Positions 1 to 14,600 of a stretch of DNA of 64,000 nucleotides are shown here, piece by piece. The translations under genes were made by a program, and so were the position numbers. Within the stretch, counting starts at the first letter, position 1. Every line of letters begins with the position of its first letter. The DNA comes from Spirodela intermedia (lineage: Eukaryota > Streptophyta > Magnoliopsida > Alismatales > Araceae). Location: contig LR746264.1 of NCBI GenBank assembly GCA_902729315.2, forward strand, positions 6,913,878 through 6,977,877. The letters run 5' to 3'. Below the pieces are notes generated by a model. That model was not told the origin of the DNA and did no database searches. It saw only the letters and a program-made list of their open reading frames with translations.

Positions 1-327
1 CACTAGGACCACAAAAACCACCAGCGCCTACGTAAGGAAAATTATTATTCCTGTTTGACTTTGTTGGAAATTCCATAGTATCAATATCAGGCAATTGGAT
101 TATAAACGCAGACTGGTATTCTACTGAGAAAGATATATATATTTAATACTTACTGAAAATGGCACAATAATTCTCAGTAATTCAGGAAAGGTACCTCATT
201 ATCTACAACATAAATACGCACTTTCTCATAAAAGATTTAACCTCTATGCAAGCCGTTCCAATTTATCATACCTTAAATAAAACCAAGTAATGAATTTTAA
301 GGTCCTCTTCACGAAGAAATAAATTAC
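1..327 (-). other. MCM7 intron (left edge of window)
   Basis: Sequence downstream of the last visible MCM7 exon on the minus strand. It is AT-rich, and I see no stretch encoding the next conserved MCM7 segment, so the seventh coding exon lies off the left edge. No other feature seen. Confidence 0.6.
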
Positions 328-3001
328 CTCTTGAAACTTCAGAAACTTTGAAGCTCTGAGCTGCAAGATAAGATTTCCCTTGGCTTTATTCAATTTGCAC
401 CGCTTTGATGGGCATTCAAAGAGGGGCATGAATACTCGAGAAGTTACTTCCTGTAACGTTTGCCAGCGAAAAAAGATATATAATTAGAGAAAGGACGCAT
501 AACATGAGGCTGTCCATGATAGGAAAGGTCTGATAAGGTTGTAGATACGAAAAAGAGAACAAGAATGGTGGCGGTCCCGCGTGTATGAGATTGCAAGGGA
601 AACTAGTGCCGTTAAACAAAAATACCTGATAAACTGCCAACTAAGGATTTTAAAAAATATCATTGGCAGAAAACAGTAGTTGTTGATCTCAACAATTGTA
701 CCACTGGTAAATAGGAAAAGGAACTGATTGGCACCTGATATATTTCAAATCCACAATCTTCACAAGTATAAACAGCAACTTGCATCAATGGCTTAACATC
801 TGAGCAGCGTGTTACTATCCCTGACAGTTTCACAAGCTGACCAATGTGGAAAGCCTTAACCTGTCGTATGGTGAGTGGTGCTCCCTTTGAAAACGCTTTT
901 ATGTAGACTTCACTGAAAAACAAAAACGGAAGCGAGCCCATCAAAGATTAATGTTAATAAGAAGCGCGGAAAATGATGGCAATTAGCATAATATTAATTA
1001 GTAGAAATAGTTTTATGTTCTCAATGCCATTGCTTGCGTTATTAATAACACCATTGAGTGGTGTGCAATGAAAACAGGAAATCAAATGCTAGACCACGCC
1101 ATGAACATCTTAGTTAGAACAAGATTATTCATTTTTTAAAAAAATTACAAACCCATTACTGTACAGGAGAGATTACCTGATACACAGACAGGTTTGATGG
1201 GTTAAAACATGAACGAAAACAAATAAATTAGTTTTTGGAGAGCCCAAATTCACCTCCATCAAAAAACGAGAAAAAAGAGCAATCACATTTGTTTGGAGGA
1301 AAGTCAGGCACAATCTACAGCTTTTAATACGCTGCTTCGCTTGAGAAAAGACGAACAGCGGGAATTTATCAGAGGCTCTATTGGTACTACTAATAGATTC
1401 TCAGGCTAGACCAAACAAAGAACAAAAAGATAAAGTTATTGATACTACTAAAACCATAATCCTGAGCACTCAATCCATGGAAAGGGTCCAGAAGGATCCA
1501 GAGCAGCAATGAACAGGAGCTGGAAGAATTGAAACTGTTGCCACTTAACCAGGGACAAGTTTAGCGTGGGAATTAGACTGACAATATATCTAACCATTGC
1601 GCAGGCTTGGAAGAATAATTTGCTCACTAAAACAACTAAACATGAACAAGAAAGGTAGGCGAAACCAGCAGGTAATTTTACCCTGCAAACCAAACAATCA
1701 AAGAAAAAAAATCTTTACACAAGAGCTGAATATGCTTCGCGGTCAAACATTTTCTTTGCTCTCAACGATCCTTAGAAAATCTAAGGTCGTGTTGAAACTA
1801 AACTTCTACAGTGCAAATACGCCAATGTATAGACAGAGGAATTCAATGCAACACAAACATAAGCGGAGTGATACAAAATATAACACAGAAATGCACTAGA
1901 AATAGATGAATTCAACATCCCTATTGGTGTCATCATCAAGAACAGGATAATAGTTTCCATCGGGATCAATTTGGAGTTTATTTACTTATAAAATATTAAA
2001 AACCATCCGGCAAAATAGAAAGGCTTGCTTACTGATGGAAACAAGATTAAATGCAAAACAAAACGATATAGAAAGTGTGCAACACAAAGCACCGCACTAA
2101 ACTAAGAACATAAGTGGAACAGGATAACTTGGAATCTTGCGGTAAAGAACGGTCTAGGAGAATAGGGCAAAGAAAGAATCTCTGAACCAGTCTAGTAAAC
2201 ACCTGGAAACCTCAATAGTAAAACTCAAATAGAAAACTCGAGGAAACGTCATGTATTAGGGTAAATATCAGATCAGGAGCCAATATCTTACAAGAATCGG
2301 TTGATCTCAGGTGGCATCCGCTGCAGCGGGTCTGAGTTTTCAGCACTGTCCATCCCATCCTCCGATCTCTGAGTCATCAAGATGTCATGGTCCTCATCCG
2401 CTGGCAACGCCTCCGTCGGAGGAGGAATGAGCTCATCAATGACTGATGAAAATATGCTCATATAGCGCCGTGTGTTCTCGGTAACTCGCTGCAAAAACTC
2501 CTCGTCCAAATCCTTATACTGCGGGGAACCAAAAAATCACCATACGATAGCGTCAATTTCGAATCTAAAAATGCACTAGTGCGCATTGTACTAGAGAGAA
2601 TAGATTAGGCTCACATTGAAGAGATCGTCAAGTTCGATCTGGACGGATCGAACCCTGCGGTTGGCAACATCTTGCTGTTCAAAAGAAGCACGCGGGGATC
2701 TGATTAACCATTCGGCTGATTCGTGAGAAGCAATAAAATAGGCATATTGGGGGCAAACTGTAGTGCTCACGAGAATTTTGAGGTACTTCGGTTCCCCATG
2801 CGCGTCGGCGAAGTTTTTGAGGAAATCCCTGGCGAGGGCTGGGAGAGAGATTCACACACAGATAAGATGAGGAAGAGACAGACAGCGAGGGAAAGCGGCG
2901 AGATCAATGCCAAATAGCCGTACAGCGAAGAGATCCACGGAACGGAGATCGGCGGGCGACTCACCTTTGTCCGCCGCAAAGTCAAGGCTCTTCGTGGCCA
3001 T
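328..3001 (-). CDS. MCM7: DNA replication licensing factor MCM7, N-terminal part (six exons, 3' end off window)
   Basis: MCM7 is a subunit of the hexameric MCM2-7 replicative helicase, loaded on origins in G1 in the nucleus. Coding exons by splice signal and phase: 3001-2965, 2838-2771, 2674-2615, 2518-2292, 912-735, 450-328, giving about 231 codons of a protein that is usually about 720 residues. Readable segments match plant MCM7 closely: [12 protein letters not shown], a run ending [21 protein letters not shown], then [19 protein letters not shown] and [11 protein letters not shown], whose CxxC with the later [10 protein letters not shown] forms the N-terminal zinc finger. The AAA+ ATPase half is not in the window. 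The start ATG at 3001 precedes a short acidic N-terminus as in other plant MCM7. The 1.4-kb intron 913-2291 holds nothing recognised. Identity is certain; exon edges are inferred. Confidence 0.93.
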
Positions 3002-3049
3002 CAGAGCTAGGGCTAAGGAGAGGCGTATGCTGTCCACCTGCGCGCCCAA

Positions 3050-3128
3050 TTCCGCGCGAAGAGGTGGGAGTATGACTCCGAACAGTTTTGGCGGGAAGAC
3101 TCTGCCCCCTTGCCCTCTGGCGGGAAAA
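3050..3128. promoter_or_regulatory. E2F-type sites upstream of MCM7
   Basis: TTTTGGCGGGAA at 3086-3097 and TGGCGGGAAAA at 3118-3128 both contain the E2F core GGCGGGAA, about 85 and 117 bp upstream of the MCM7 ATG at 3001. A third, weaker palindromic match, TTCCGCGCGAA, lies at 3050-3060. MCM genes are established E2F/DP targets in plants and animals, so S-phase control through these sites is a reasonable inference. Confidence 0.75.
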
Positions 3129-3207
3129 GGCCGCGTGCCGTAGGGTTGCGGGCCCCAACGGAATTCACCTTGACGCCTTCCCCGTTGTGCCCGCGCCATC
3201 GATCAAA

Positions 3208-3396
3208 CATTTTCCGAAAAATAAACTCTTCTTTTGCAAAATAAAAAGTATCGATAAAATGAGAAAATATCATATTTCCTTTCGTTGGGGCCCGTAACTC
3301 TTGATCCAGCTCCCGACGTTATAGCATTTTCGAAAAATAAACTCTTATTTTCTAAAATAAAAATATCGATAAAATGAGAAAAATAGCATATTTCGG
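3208..3396. repeat. Imperfect 70-bp direct repeat in MCM7 upstream DNA
   Basis: Copies at 3208-3279 and 3325-3396 share CATTTTC-GAAAAATAAACTC, then ATCGATAAAATGAGAAAA and CATATTTC. The copies differ by scattered substitutions and short indels, so this is an old local duplication. Confidence 0.8.
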
Positions 3397-3913
3397 TGCA
3401 TCACCCAAAGTACCACTAGATACCTTTAAAGGGAGCAAAATGAGCAATTTTCCTCTACTGTCAACTTCAATATAACGTTAGATACATAATTTGTAACATT
3501 TTCGTAAAAAATGTCCTTTATACCTTTCAAAATCGGATATATATATAAATAAGGTATTGTTTAATTTCGTATTTTTTATCTATACTGAATATCCAAAGCA
3601 AATGGAAGGAAAAAAAATAACACGAGGACAAACAGGGCTGAAAAATAAAAATGAAAGAATATCACTTTGACGCTTCAGATCAAAATCTTTACATCGTCAG
3701 AGCCTGACGGTGCGGAAAATTTATCCAACGGCGGCGAACCTCTGCCCCCACCACCCCCCCGGTGATCCGAAACGTGGTGGGTTCCTTCAGGGGAGGGGAG
3801 AGGGTTGACCCGTCGAGACGGGTCTCCCATAAGTCAACGGGAAGGAAGAGCTTCCTTCGCGAGGAACGTTGCGTCGGCTGCTCCCACCCAACTGTGAAAG
3901 ACGCTTACTTTCT

Positions 3914-5586
3914 CTAACAGCTGAAAGCTAGTTCAAATATCTGGCTGTAGGTATCCACAAAGTGGACGTCGAGCCCTTCCTTCACGTTCTCAGCGAGTTC
4001 ATCGAAGTCCCGCCTGTTGGCCGACGGAAAGATGATGGTCTTCACGCCGCTCCTCCTCGCTGCTATCGTCTTCTCCTTGACCTGGTTGCAGAAGACCACA
4101 GGGTCAAAAAGATCGGCCGTATAGGGAAAGAAAATCCCTCTTCGTGGGGTAATTCGTTCTTCTGTATGTATTTGGCTATAATCCATTATATCCCATCATT
4201 AGAACCATGATCCTGCGGAGAATGCAGATCTCAAACGCATACACACGCACTGTACGCGTAGAACTGATGCAAGATGAAGAACAAAAGGAGACGGGAGAGG
4301 GAAGCTTACCCCGCCGATGGGGAGGATCCGCCCCGTCAAGGTCACTTCACCGGTCATGGCGAGGTCTCTCTTGACGGGCTTTCTCAAGGCGAGAGACAAC
4401 ATGGAGGTAATCATGGTGCAGCCAGCACTCGGCCCGTCTTTTGGGGTTGAACCGGCTGGAACATGGAGATGGATCTTGGTATTAGCGAAAAACGTGTTGT
4501 CCGGCTCCTTCTCGAGCAGAATTGCTCTGGCCAGGGTGTGGGCGATCTGGGCACTCTCCTTCATGACGTCGCCAAGCTGCCCAGTTAGATGAAGGGAGCC
4601 CTTCCCCTCTCCCTGTTCTACATGGGTCGTCTCGATGTACAGTGTCGAGCCGCCCATTGCAGTCCAAGCCAGCCCCATGACGACTCCCACTGGTGTCTGG
4701 TCGTATATCCGGTCAGCATGGAACACTGGTTTCCCAACAAAGTCAGCGAGGTTTGACTCGTCAACGATGACCTTCTCAAAAGCTTCATGGGTCAATGGAG
4801 ATTCAGCATTTCCCGCAATGTCCTGCCATTTCAATTATTCATAATAAATAAGATCTAAAAGATCAGCTCTTTCACCAAAAGACCACTGAAAAAAAGGTGA
4901 AGAACTATGCAAAAAGGAGCCACAGACGAGGTTTATAATCCCCTTGAACTCAAGAAAATGCACCGGATGTGATGGTTTATTTTACCGAATAAACATGATG
5001 TTCAGAATGCTTGATCGTAATTCACTTGGCACATACCATAGAATCATCATCTCTGATCGGCTCAACTTGGGCATGAGGGAGATCCACAGTCGGAGGATTA
5101 TCAACACTGGTTTGAGAATCTTCTGCCTCTGGCTTGGTCAACTCTGCTTCACCAGCTTTTTCAAGTGAAATAGCATCCGGATCTGCCGTTGTTCCAGCCG
5201 ATTTTCCGACAATTTCTTCTGAATCAAGAGGCGTCTCATTTGACACTCCTTGACGAACAAGTTTCAGAGCAATCTGAAAAGGGGTGCCTCCAGTTTGTCA
5301 CTTGAAGGGACACATTTTTTTCTAACAGTCGGAAAATTATTCATACTCTTTCTACGATCTGAAACAGAAAAGATAAGATATTTGGGCAGCAAATTCCCGA
5401 CCTTACGGTATATCTTTTCAATATGTTTCTGTAGATTCCGGACACCTGCTTCCCTGCAATAATTCTCTATCAGCGACAGAAGAGCTGCATCTGTAACTTC
5501 AACCTGAAGAGATCAATTTTTAGGCAAGATCAACGTTCAGTCGCCCTAATCAGAGAAAACGGTGCATCATATTGTCAATACAGAGG

Positions 5587-5637
<51 letters not shown>

Positions 5638-8600
5638 ACGGAAACAAACAACTATTAGGATACAAATAAAAAGAATGACAAAAAAAAGGTTCATTAAAAA
5701 GAAAATAATGGGGTATTTCTAATAAGACAGAGCGTTGGAAGAAAAAATACAGCATGCGAAGCAGTTAAAAATGATGATCTACATAATTATACCTGCTCAG
5801 GCTTGATGCCACATGCTTCACGGGTAGTTTTCTCCAGATACTCCCTTGCAATATGGACCTTTTCATCAGTGATGTACCCAGCAAGGGCAATGACTTCCAT
5901 TCTGTCCAGTAAGGGATTTGGTATCATCTCGATTACATTGGCCGTACAAACAAACAGGACCTGCATATAATACATAAAAAATGGTCAGAAAGTGGAGTAA
6001 AAGGAATTTATTTTTATTTTTTTTTGCGTAAAGTAAAAGAAATTCGAACGGATGTCACAGAACCCGCATCGGATCCCACTTAACCAACATGTGGCGATAC
6101 ATCAAGCATTTGCATATTCAAGAAGAATGAGGTTTTACTGTCAATTCACATTCTAGGCAACCTGACGGCATTCTTATTGAAGGCAACCTGAAAGAAGGAT
6201 TCTTTGTTTGACAATAGCTATCCAGTATTTATTAAAATTACACTTTCTAAGAGTAAGAGCTTGAAGAATAAGCGTACTTGTCCATGACAGCCGTTAAAAC
6301 AGGAGATTTATGAGGGGAATCCACAGAAAATTTGAGCAGAAACTTTCCTCCACCTTTGATACAAACATAACGGAAGTAGTGACTTGCGAGACCATACACG
6401 CATAACATGGTAAACGAGTTTGTCCATTACGTGGCAAAGGAAATATACTACTACATAAGCATTGATCACTCAAAAAAACCTCAAGGCAACGTCATACAGC
6501 AAGAGTACAAACAACAGAATCTTCCATGTCAGCAAGAAATTTTCACACGAACAAAAATGAAGAAAGAAATCAAGAAATTGTCAAGAACCACCCCACCTTG
6601 GATAGGTCAATAGGAACATCGAGATAATGGTCAAGAAAGTTTGCATTTTGCTCTGGATCAAGCAGCTCTAACAACGCACTGGCTGGATCACCAGCGTGTC
6701 CCCTGCCTAACTGCAGCATTGAAAAGAAGAAAACCATTAGTTAAGGCCATTTGGGTTCAATATGCAGTCTTGGATTCACCTTGATTGCATCAAATTATGT
6801 TCAAGATGAAGAGCCAAATAATATAGTTACCACAAAATGAATAATTTAAGTGCGCAGGTACCTTGTCAATCTCGTCAATTAGAACCAGAGGATTAGCTGT
6901 TCCTACGCTCTTCAGACATTGAACCATCTTTCCAGGCATAGCCCCAACATAGGTTCGACGATGACCCTGAAAATGAGTAAAATGCAAACAAACTTCTCTC
7001 ATTCTTCTATAACCCAATATATAAGAAATTACATCAATGGCTCCATATTTCTTATAGTTCATAAAATTTCTGCTGGTGTGACTTTGCCTTGTGGATAAGA
7101 AGCGCTTATCACTGGTTCTGTGACATTGCATCCAATGTCCATTGGTTGGTTGTAATCATTATTGGATTTAAATTATTAATGCAGTTGGCGTAACATTTCA
7201 CCCTTGCGCAATAAAATGGACTACAATACCTTAATTTCGGCGACATCTGCCAAGCCTCCAACAGAAAACCTATAAAAATTCCTATTCAAAGCGCGCGCAA
7301 TCGACCTGCCTATACTGGTCTTGCCAACCCCAGGTGGCCCAGACAGACAAATAATTTTTCCTGCAAGAAACACAAACACCATGAAATAACAATGCCAGGG
7401 ACCCAAGAGAATGGGGCCTCAAGAAACAAAATGATGTCCACTGGGGTTTCGTCACATTCTAGAAGAAGAAAGATGCAGACTTCCAGAATCAACTGTTTAA
7501 AAATTCAGAAAATTTTGGATTCCTATCCATACGTCAACACAAAAGAGATCAACCAATAGAACTATAATTTCCTGCGTATATCCCAAGATGTCTGTCTATG
7601 GATGACCGAGGCATGTAATCACCAAGATGGAGGGGGGAAAAGATGCCTGCCTTGGAGATCTATTTGTCACCTTGGATTCCGCAATCGAAAGATGATTGTT
7701 CATGAAGAATATCCAGGTCGTAAAAATTTGCACTTAAGGGCCCAACATAAATAAACAGTATACAAAGTATATTATTAAAATGGGATAAAACCTTGGGATT
7801 GAATGGCAACATGTACCCCCATCCTTCAGTAGAGCATTCAACTGTTGAAGAATGAAAACTATTCGGTTAATTATGATTTCCTTTTTCTGTTTCAGCAAGG
7901 ACAAAATAGTGAATGAGAGTGCCATGTAATAAGAAAGGGGGTAATCCTACGCATGAGCCTCGAGTTTATAGCATAGCCGACACCATATTTGTATAGATTA
8001 CTCAAGATCATAAGTAACAGATTTCCCTGATGCAGGGTTGGACCACTTTGTCTTCTCTCACATAACCACAGATAAATCATAAGAAATAAAAAGAATGAAC
8101 GCCTATCTCTGGTTCACTCATCCCAAGCAAGGAGACAATTCAATTTCCGATTCCTGAGATGAGCATTATAACCTATAAACCCTCAGATATAACACCGAAT
8201 AACTGAGTCTCGGAAATGATTGGTGAGCCAGAGAAAGAGAAGATGATCCAAAAAAATGTATCCACGAGATAAATACTACTGAAATAGCGGATAAATATAG
8301 GACCACTTGGTACTATTCAAATGACAAAACATTTTAATTTAAAAAATTAAGTTACTAGCACCCACGTTCTCTATCTCCCTACAATCTCAGCATAGTGAAA
8401 TCAAGTTGGTCATCATTAACGCTTAGATAGCTGTCGAAACCCTTATTTGATTGCCCCAGACGACCCATCCTGGCACCAGCTCCAATTTTAGAAAACAAAA
8501 AAGAATAAGAGTCCCAGAAAAATGATGACCCAGTCAATTGATGATCCCAAAAAGGATTCTACTCCTGTCGTTGAGATATACCTTTGCACCGTAACCAGCA

Positions 8601-11600
8601 TCATCACCTGAATACTGTTATTTCTTTCAGACAAAACGCACTCCAACGCATCAGCAGCATTAGCTGGTGTATGGAGTGCATTATGTTTATCAGAATGCAC
8701 AGAGCTTCTCTCAAGATATAACGAGTCGACATGTCAGACCTTGTTAATATTTTAATAGGTTGAGAACGTACCTACTATTGACCATGTTCCCAACTCTGAG
8801 AGGCTATCATCATCAATGCATTTCACATATTCCCATCACATCCCCAACATTAGTTGCCCAACTAAGATTGTACCAGATGGATCTAACAACTACAATCTGA
8901 ACAGAGACCAACCAGAAGAAACTGCCATTGAAAAGAACAAGAAAACAAGCTCTATAAAATGAAGAATCCCATAAATGGAAACCACTTCTCCACGCAGAGG
9001 CACACAGTTGACGACACAATGCCACAATATCATCGATCAAGTATGGTTAACTCTAACAACGTTACATCAAGCCAGCCTTCTTCCATTACATGATGGAAAG
9101 AAGATCTCAAGCTAAGCTTCTCGGAATGCAAATGAGAACAGCAGCCCACATCAGTGGAATGTCTAACGAAACCAAATACAGACAGTTTCCAGTCTGATAG
9201 ATCAACTTATATTTCTATATACCATTTCCACCGCTATCAGAAATGTATAAATCATACTTATTTTAGACATGCAAGAATATAGGAGCAAGACAAGAAATAA
9301 CAATCATACCTATTTTAGAATTATAGTTTCCATGGTGGTGTGACGAAAATAAAATCATTAAACTTGGAGAAAATAATGCAGAAGCTATGTTTAATCCAAG
9401 CATCCTATGGCATATACTCATCGGAATATCTAGATGCCCTCTTGTAAGACAAACATGTCATCGACAACTTCAGAAACTCATCAAAACCTGAACTGTTCAG
9501 ATTACCAAAGAAAGTGCTGTACGAGTAGAATAAGGGAGAGTGGCTCGATCAACAAAAAATAGCAGCAGCGCCACCCTAGAACCTGGTGGAGCCGTTTTTC
9601 ATTATGAAAGGCGTCAAGTGGAAGTGCAGTGGTGTACGGAGCCGAGGCATCTAAACGAACCAAGAGATTTTAAACTTTGTTTGTACATGACCTGATCAAT
9701 TTGATCAGGCACCCACACCATCTATTTTCATCTTACAACTATTTGGCAACACAAAAAAGAAAAAAAACGAAAGATCTGCCCTCCCTTTCTATCTATCCAA
9801 AGGATGGAAGGGAAGAGTTTAACCAAGAAACGGGGCCTCACAATCAGTTGCCGACATGATATGCTTTTCTCTCATGTTTCTCTTCGTTCAAGGTTCAACA
9901 TCCTGGTATCCTAGGCATAGAGGAACCACACCAATCCATCCCAAACATGCTGGTTAAACTCTACAGCACTGACAATACAGAAGGGGAGGTCATGCGGAAA
10001 ATAGCTCAACACCAGAACAACCAAAAACTTAACACCTCATATTTATAGACAGGTACTTGGGTCTTATTCAAAACTCCAATCACAACATCTCGTCTTATCT
10101 GGACAATAAAATGCCATGAGAGAGTTAAACACATTTACCAAACAAGTAAACATCCAAATGTCTAAAACCCAGAATCGATGCAAGGAAGCAGACGGCCAAT
10201 AATGATTACAAAGACACAGTGGGAATAAAGTAAGCAGATGATCATCCTACACAAATTCGAAATAGTTGACAATGTAATGGCTTCGTATCCTTTTTAGAAC
10301 AATGTAAACTGGAAAAAAATTAAAAATTGGTTTGAGAGACGGAAAGATCATCTAACCTTGTGAACTTCCTCGAAGTTTTCCCACAGCTATAAACTCCAGT
10401 ATTCTCTCCTTTACATCAGAGAGACCATAATGGTCTTCGTCCAAGATCTTTTGAGCATGATGAACATCAAAATTTTCATCACTGCATTCAAGTATAATTG
10501 AGAAGATCAAAACATTTATTTCCAGGTAAACCATAACCACTAGTTACAAAAGTTTTTTTTCAAACTTTTTTTTGGAACATCTTTGGAAAGGTAGCATTAG
10601 CTTAAAGATTAACTTATCAGGCTTCTCCATTTTGAATGAAAGAAGAATGAATTGACTTGGCCTATAGAAGAAGTTCGTGAACATTAAAAATAAAAAAGGA
10701 GTCAGCACAAACCTATAGTTCCCCCAAGGCAATGCGGTAAGCCAATCAAGATAATTACGTGTCACATTGAACTCACTGGAACTAGCTTCCAGCAACTGTA
10801 ATTTTGTGAGCTCTTCTTCAATTACTTGTAGAACATGTGGAGGACATCTTTCCTTGTTTGCTTCAAGTCTTTGCCTAAACTTTGCTGCAAAAAGAGGAAA
10901 TTATTTATGTTTAGTCATACAAGCATATTTTACAAAAACATATTAGATGATATAAAGCCAAAAGTAAGCATCCAGAACCAACCAGAAAGTGCTGTTTTGT
11001 CATCTGTCTCCACACCCAACTCCTGAATCAGGAAAGAAGTTAAATTCTATCACAGCATTATGTACTGTGAAAAAATAGTTAACCAACAACAAAATATGCA
11101 TTCCAATCCAGTTTTGTCAACTTTCAACGTGTTAAGCAGTCATAAGTCGAAACATTTAGAATTGAATAGGCTATAGGTACCTTTTTAATTGCTTTAAGTT
11201 GCTCATTCAACAAGAAGCGGCGCTGCTCCCCACTTATTTTTTCTTCAATTGCTTTTGCAATTGATTCCTACAATTAAACAGAGAAAGGAGAAAACATGCC
11301 ATTCTCCTGGTTTCTGATTATAGTCTAAGCAAGAAAGAAACTATAACATAAAATTCAAAATATTGCATATACCTGTAGCCTGCTTATTTCCATCTCCTTC
11401 TTTACTAATTCTAGAGTCAGCTTCAAGCGCTTGTAAACCTGATGAGCAAAATATTACAAGATCAATCAATCAGAAATCACAATACGTCGGCCTCAGGACA
11501 CAGCCTCGATGTCACTCATAAGAGATTTGACAAGAAGTTGACAGTCTACCTATCAAGTTAACCGAGCACCAAGCCTTTCCAATTAAGTAAGAATGCGTAG

Positions 11601-14600
11601 GGGAAAAATGAACAGAAGAATTTTCAAATTAAACCGTGCAACACAACCAGAAAAACTCAATGATGGCTTGCCCAACTGATTCATAATCCTGTCAACACAA
11701 AAAAGTTGACTCTGTTTACTGGGGCAATTAGGCCAGTATATAGTGAGGCTAACCTGAATCCCAGCATATTACATATCTCACGATACAGATCCTGGCCGTA
11801 ATGGAACAAGCAAAGCAAACTTGAGGCCTGACTCGCAGCACATAGATGAGGTGACCGTGATTTCAGATTGACAAGAAAAATAGAAATTCCTGAATCCCAT
11901 GTGCGATCCCTTGTCATGAACTTCACTTTTTTATTCTAAATACATGAGACAAGCCAAACATACAAGAAAGATTATTCAGAGCTGGCCTGTCAGATAAATA
12001 CAAGAAGATTTAATATGACAAACCCAGCAGAGACTGGCCAGGCCAGGTAATTTACAGATGACCGCAATAGTTGACACCCCTTTTTTATACAGATTTGCAT
12101 GAGCCAAAGATTTAGTCCTCAGGAAAGGACTTAAATGGCAAGACAACAGGAGAGAAGATTTGCCCAACTCAGGCAAAGGTGAACCATCATGATAAGACCA
12201 GAAGTCAAACAAATGGAGCATAATTAGAATTGTCAAAGTTGAGTCTCATGCAGGTAATGACACTACCAAGGGACAGGAAACTATATTTCAAGTAAAGAAT
12301 GGCATTGGGAAGATAGATGGCTTTCATGATACACTCTAGCAAAAACAAAGAAAATATCGAAGGACAGAAAAAACGGTAAAGCAAAGTCTGAGCAGGTGGT
12401 GAAGATGGTAACCGCCACTAGAAGAGGCCTCACGAAAGGAGAGTCCAATGAATTATTTTTGTTGCAGCAGCAACGTATCAATGTGAAATGAAAACCAAAA
12501 CCGGGATATTCACTGTTGTTAACAACTACACCAAAAGGCTTAAAGAATGGTCTGGGCAACTGCCTTCCTTTAAAGGTTAGGATCTTCTTTACAAAGTTAA
12601 AGCACCAAAAGGCGGCAACAGGCACCCAACCCAACTGAGGAAGATACAACAAACTATTGAGATTTCACACTTAGTAGTGGCTTAAAGACAAAGGCTGTGG
12701 ATCCTTTATCAGTGGATAATCATTCCGGAGATTAACTTTGGACACCTATTGGCTCACAATAGGCATCAAATGAAGGAATATGGAATGCATAATTAATAAA
12801 CTGACTGGTGGCAGAATTTGCCGACGAAACCATATATGGTTTTACTGCTCATTCCACGGACGTTCTTTGGCTGGTCCAGAGGGTAAGGAATAAGAGGGGA
12901 CAGCACACATTATTTCTTGATGTTGTCAAGACCATTGTCAGCTACACAATCAGTTTGGTGACTGTAGCCAACATTCGAAGCCACATTACTTTAGGATGGT
13001 TCCTTCTTAAATTTTGCCATGAAAAGCAATATAAACTTTGAGACATCTGCTTGCATAACACCTTGACGAAGTAGATTCCTGTATTCCTTTTCTGTCCCTA
13101 CACCCCAAGAACCTTGTAAAGTAATCCATTTTAAATGAAATAAGGTATGATCAACTTCTAGAAGATAAAACTCCTCACAGGTTCAGGATGAGTTCATTCC
13201 GTATAATTTTTAAGACCTCTTCTTCCCAACGAAAAATGTTAATAGATCTCATTTTATGTTTGAAATTTTCATCAAGCATCTCCACATTAAACAAATATAT
13301 GAAAATAAATTATATCTTATAAGAGAAGAAGAATATTAGATAACTCAATATTATTCCATATGAATGAAAAAATTGCATACAGAAAATGAATTCTGAGTGC
13401 TTTCTTCTCACATCAAGTTCTTGTAGGACTTCCTGACAAAGGAATTTGTTTGCCCCAGAAATAGCTGCCCCAAAATCTGCTAGCCTTGAATAGTTGAAAT
13501 CACCAATGTGCTGCAATCACCAAGAAGAATAAGGTCTCAGAGGATTTACAGAGTCACAATAGGCAGAGGAGTATCGTTGACCATGAGGCATAAGACCATC
13601 AGCTGGCGCAAAAATGTTTAACTGGGTGATTGAAGGAATTAAATCTCTCTTCTCTGGTTACACAGAATCATGCCTTAGAAAGAAACGATGTGCAAGTATA
13701 TGATAAAGAGTACCCATCATTTAAATCGTTCAGGATCCAAAAGAAACAAACACAATCAAAATCATGTATTTATAAAAAACTTTTGCAAAGTATCAATCAA
13801 TCTGCCATATGATGACCTCACCGATTCTGTCACATAATTAGAAAGCCCAAAGGCAACTGGATAGTGCACCATCCAATTGTACAGTCTCTGCCGTGACCGA
13901 ATATTCAAAGTGGAGACAGACCTCCATAAACCTCTATTTACCAACATCAACATCCCATACACCAATATAGTCACATAGATCGCAAAAAGATCAGACGCAA
14001 GTTTGCACAATAATACATGTTAGCAGCGGACGAACAGCAATCATCTGAAAAATACATGAAACATCTCCAGGGTAATTTTTAAGCACACTTTCGTGTATCA
14101 GAATGCTAAGAACCTTAAAGAAAAGGCAGCAAGCTCAACCTGCTAGTAAATATATTAAATAAAAAAACAGAAAATTCTATATAATTCCATGTATAGTATT
14201 TTTCAGGTTTAGTTTCAGTAGCAAACGGACAAATAAGACAATTATTATGTGCCAAGAAGCTCATTAAAAGATACTGAATAAAGCACGTTTTCAGGAGAAA
14301 TAACTTACCATTACCTATTCCCTAACTTCAAATTTACGGAACTAGAGGAAGATCCGCAAAAACCAGGCATTACACATCTTACACAACGGAAATGCCTCAT
14401 TACCATGACAGATCTTTATAGCAATTTAGCCATTGGTGAAAAGATTCACACAATTGGCAATAGCTTACATGATAAGATTGTCAAGAAGCCTCTTGTGCCT
14501 ATAATATTTTACCCATGTAACCTGAATTCAAATTTGTTTAGCACATCGAGACAAGTAAGCCATATTAATCCAAAGTTGAGGTAAGTTGTCTTCTCCAATT

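Larger units (their letters stand above)
3002..3913. other. Intergenic region between LON1 3' end and MCM7 5' end
   Basis: Contains the MCM7 promoter with its E2F sites (3050-3128), a 70-bp imperfect direct repeat (3208-3279 and 3325-3396), an AT-rich segment, and a C-rich run near 3745-3765. I see no open frame with recognisable protein similarity. Confidence 0.7.

Noticed and set aside
7361-10356. 3-kb stretch inside LON1 examined for a nested gene or transposon
   Set aside because: Only short AT-rich frames, no terminal repeats and no recognisable protein segments; it is simply a long intron.
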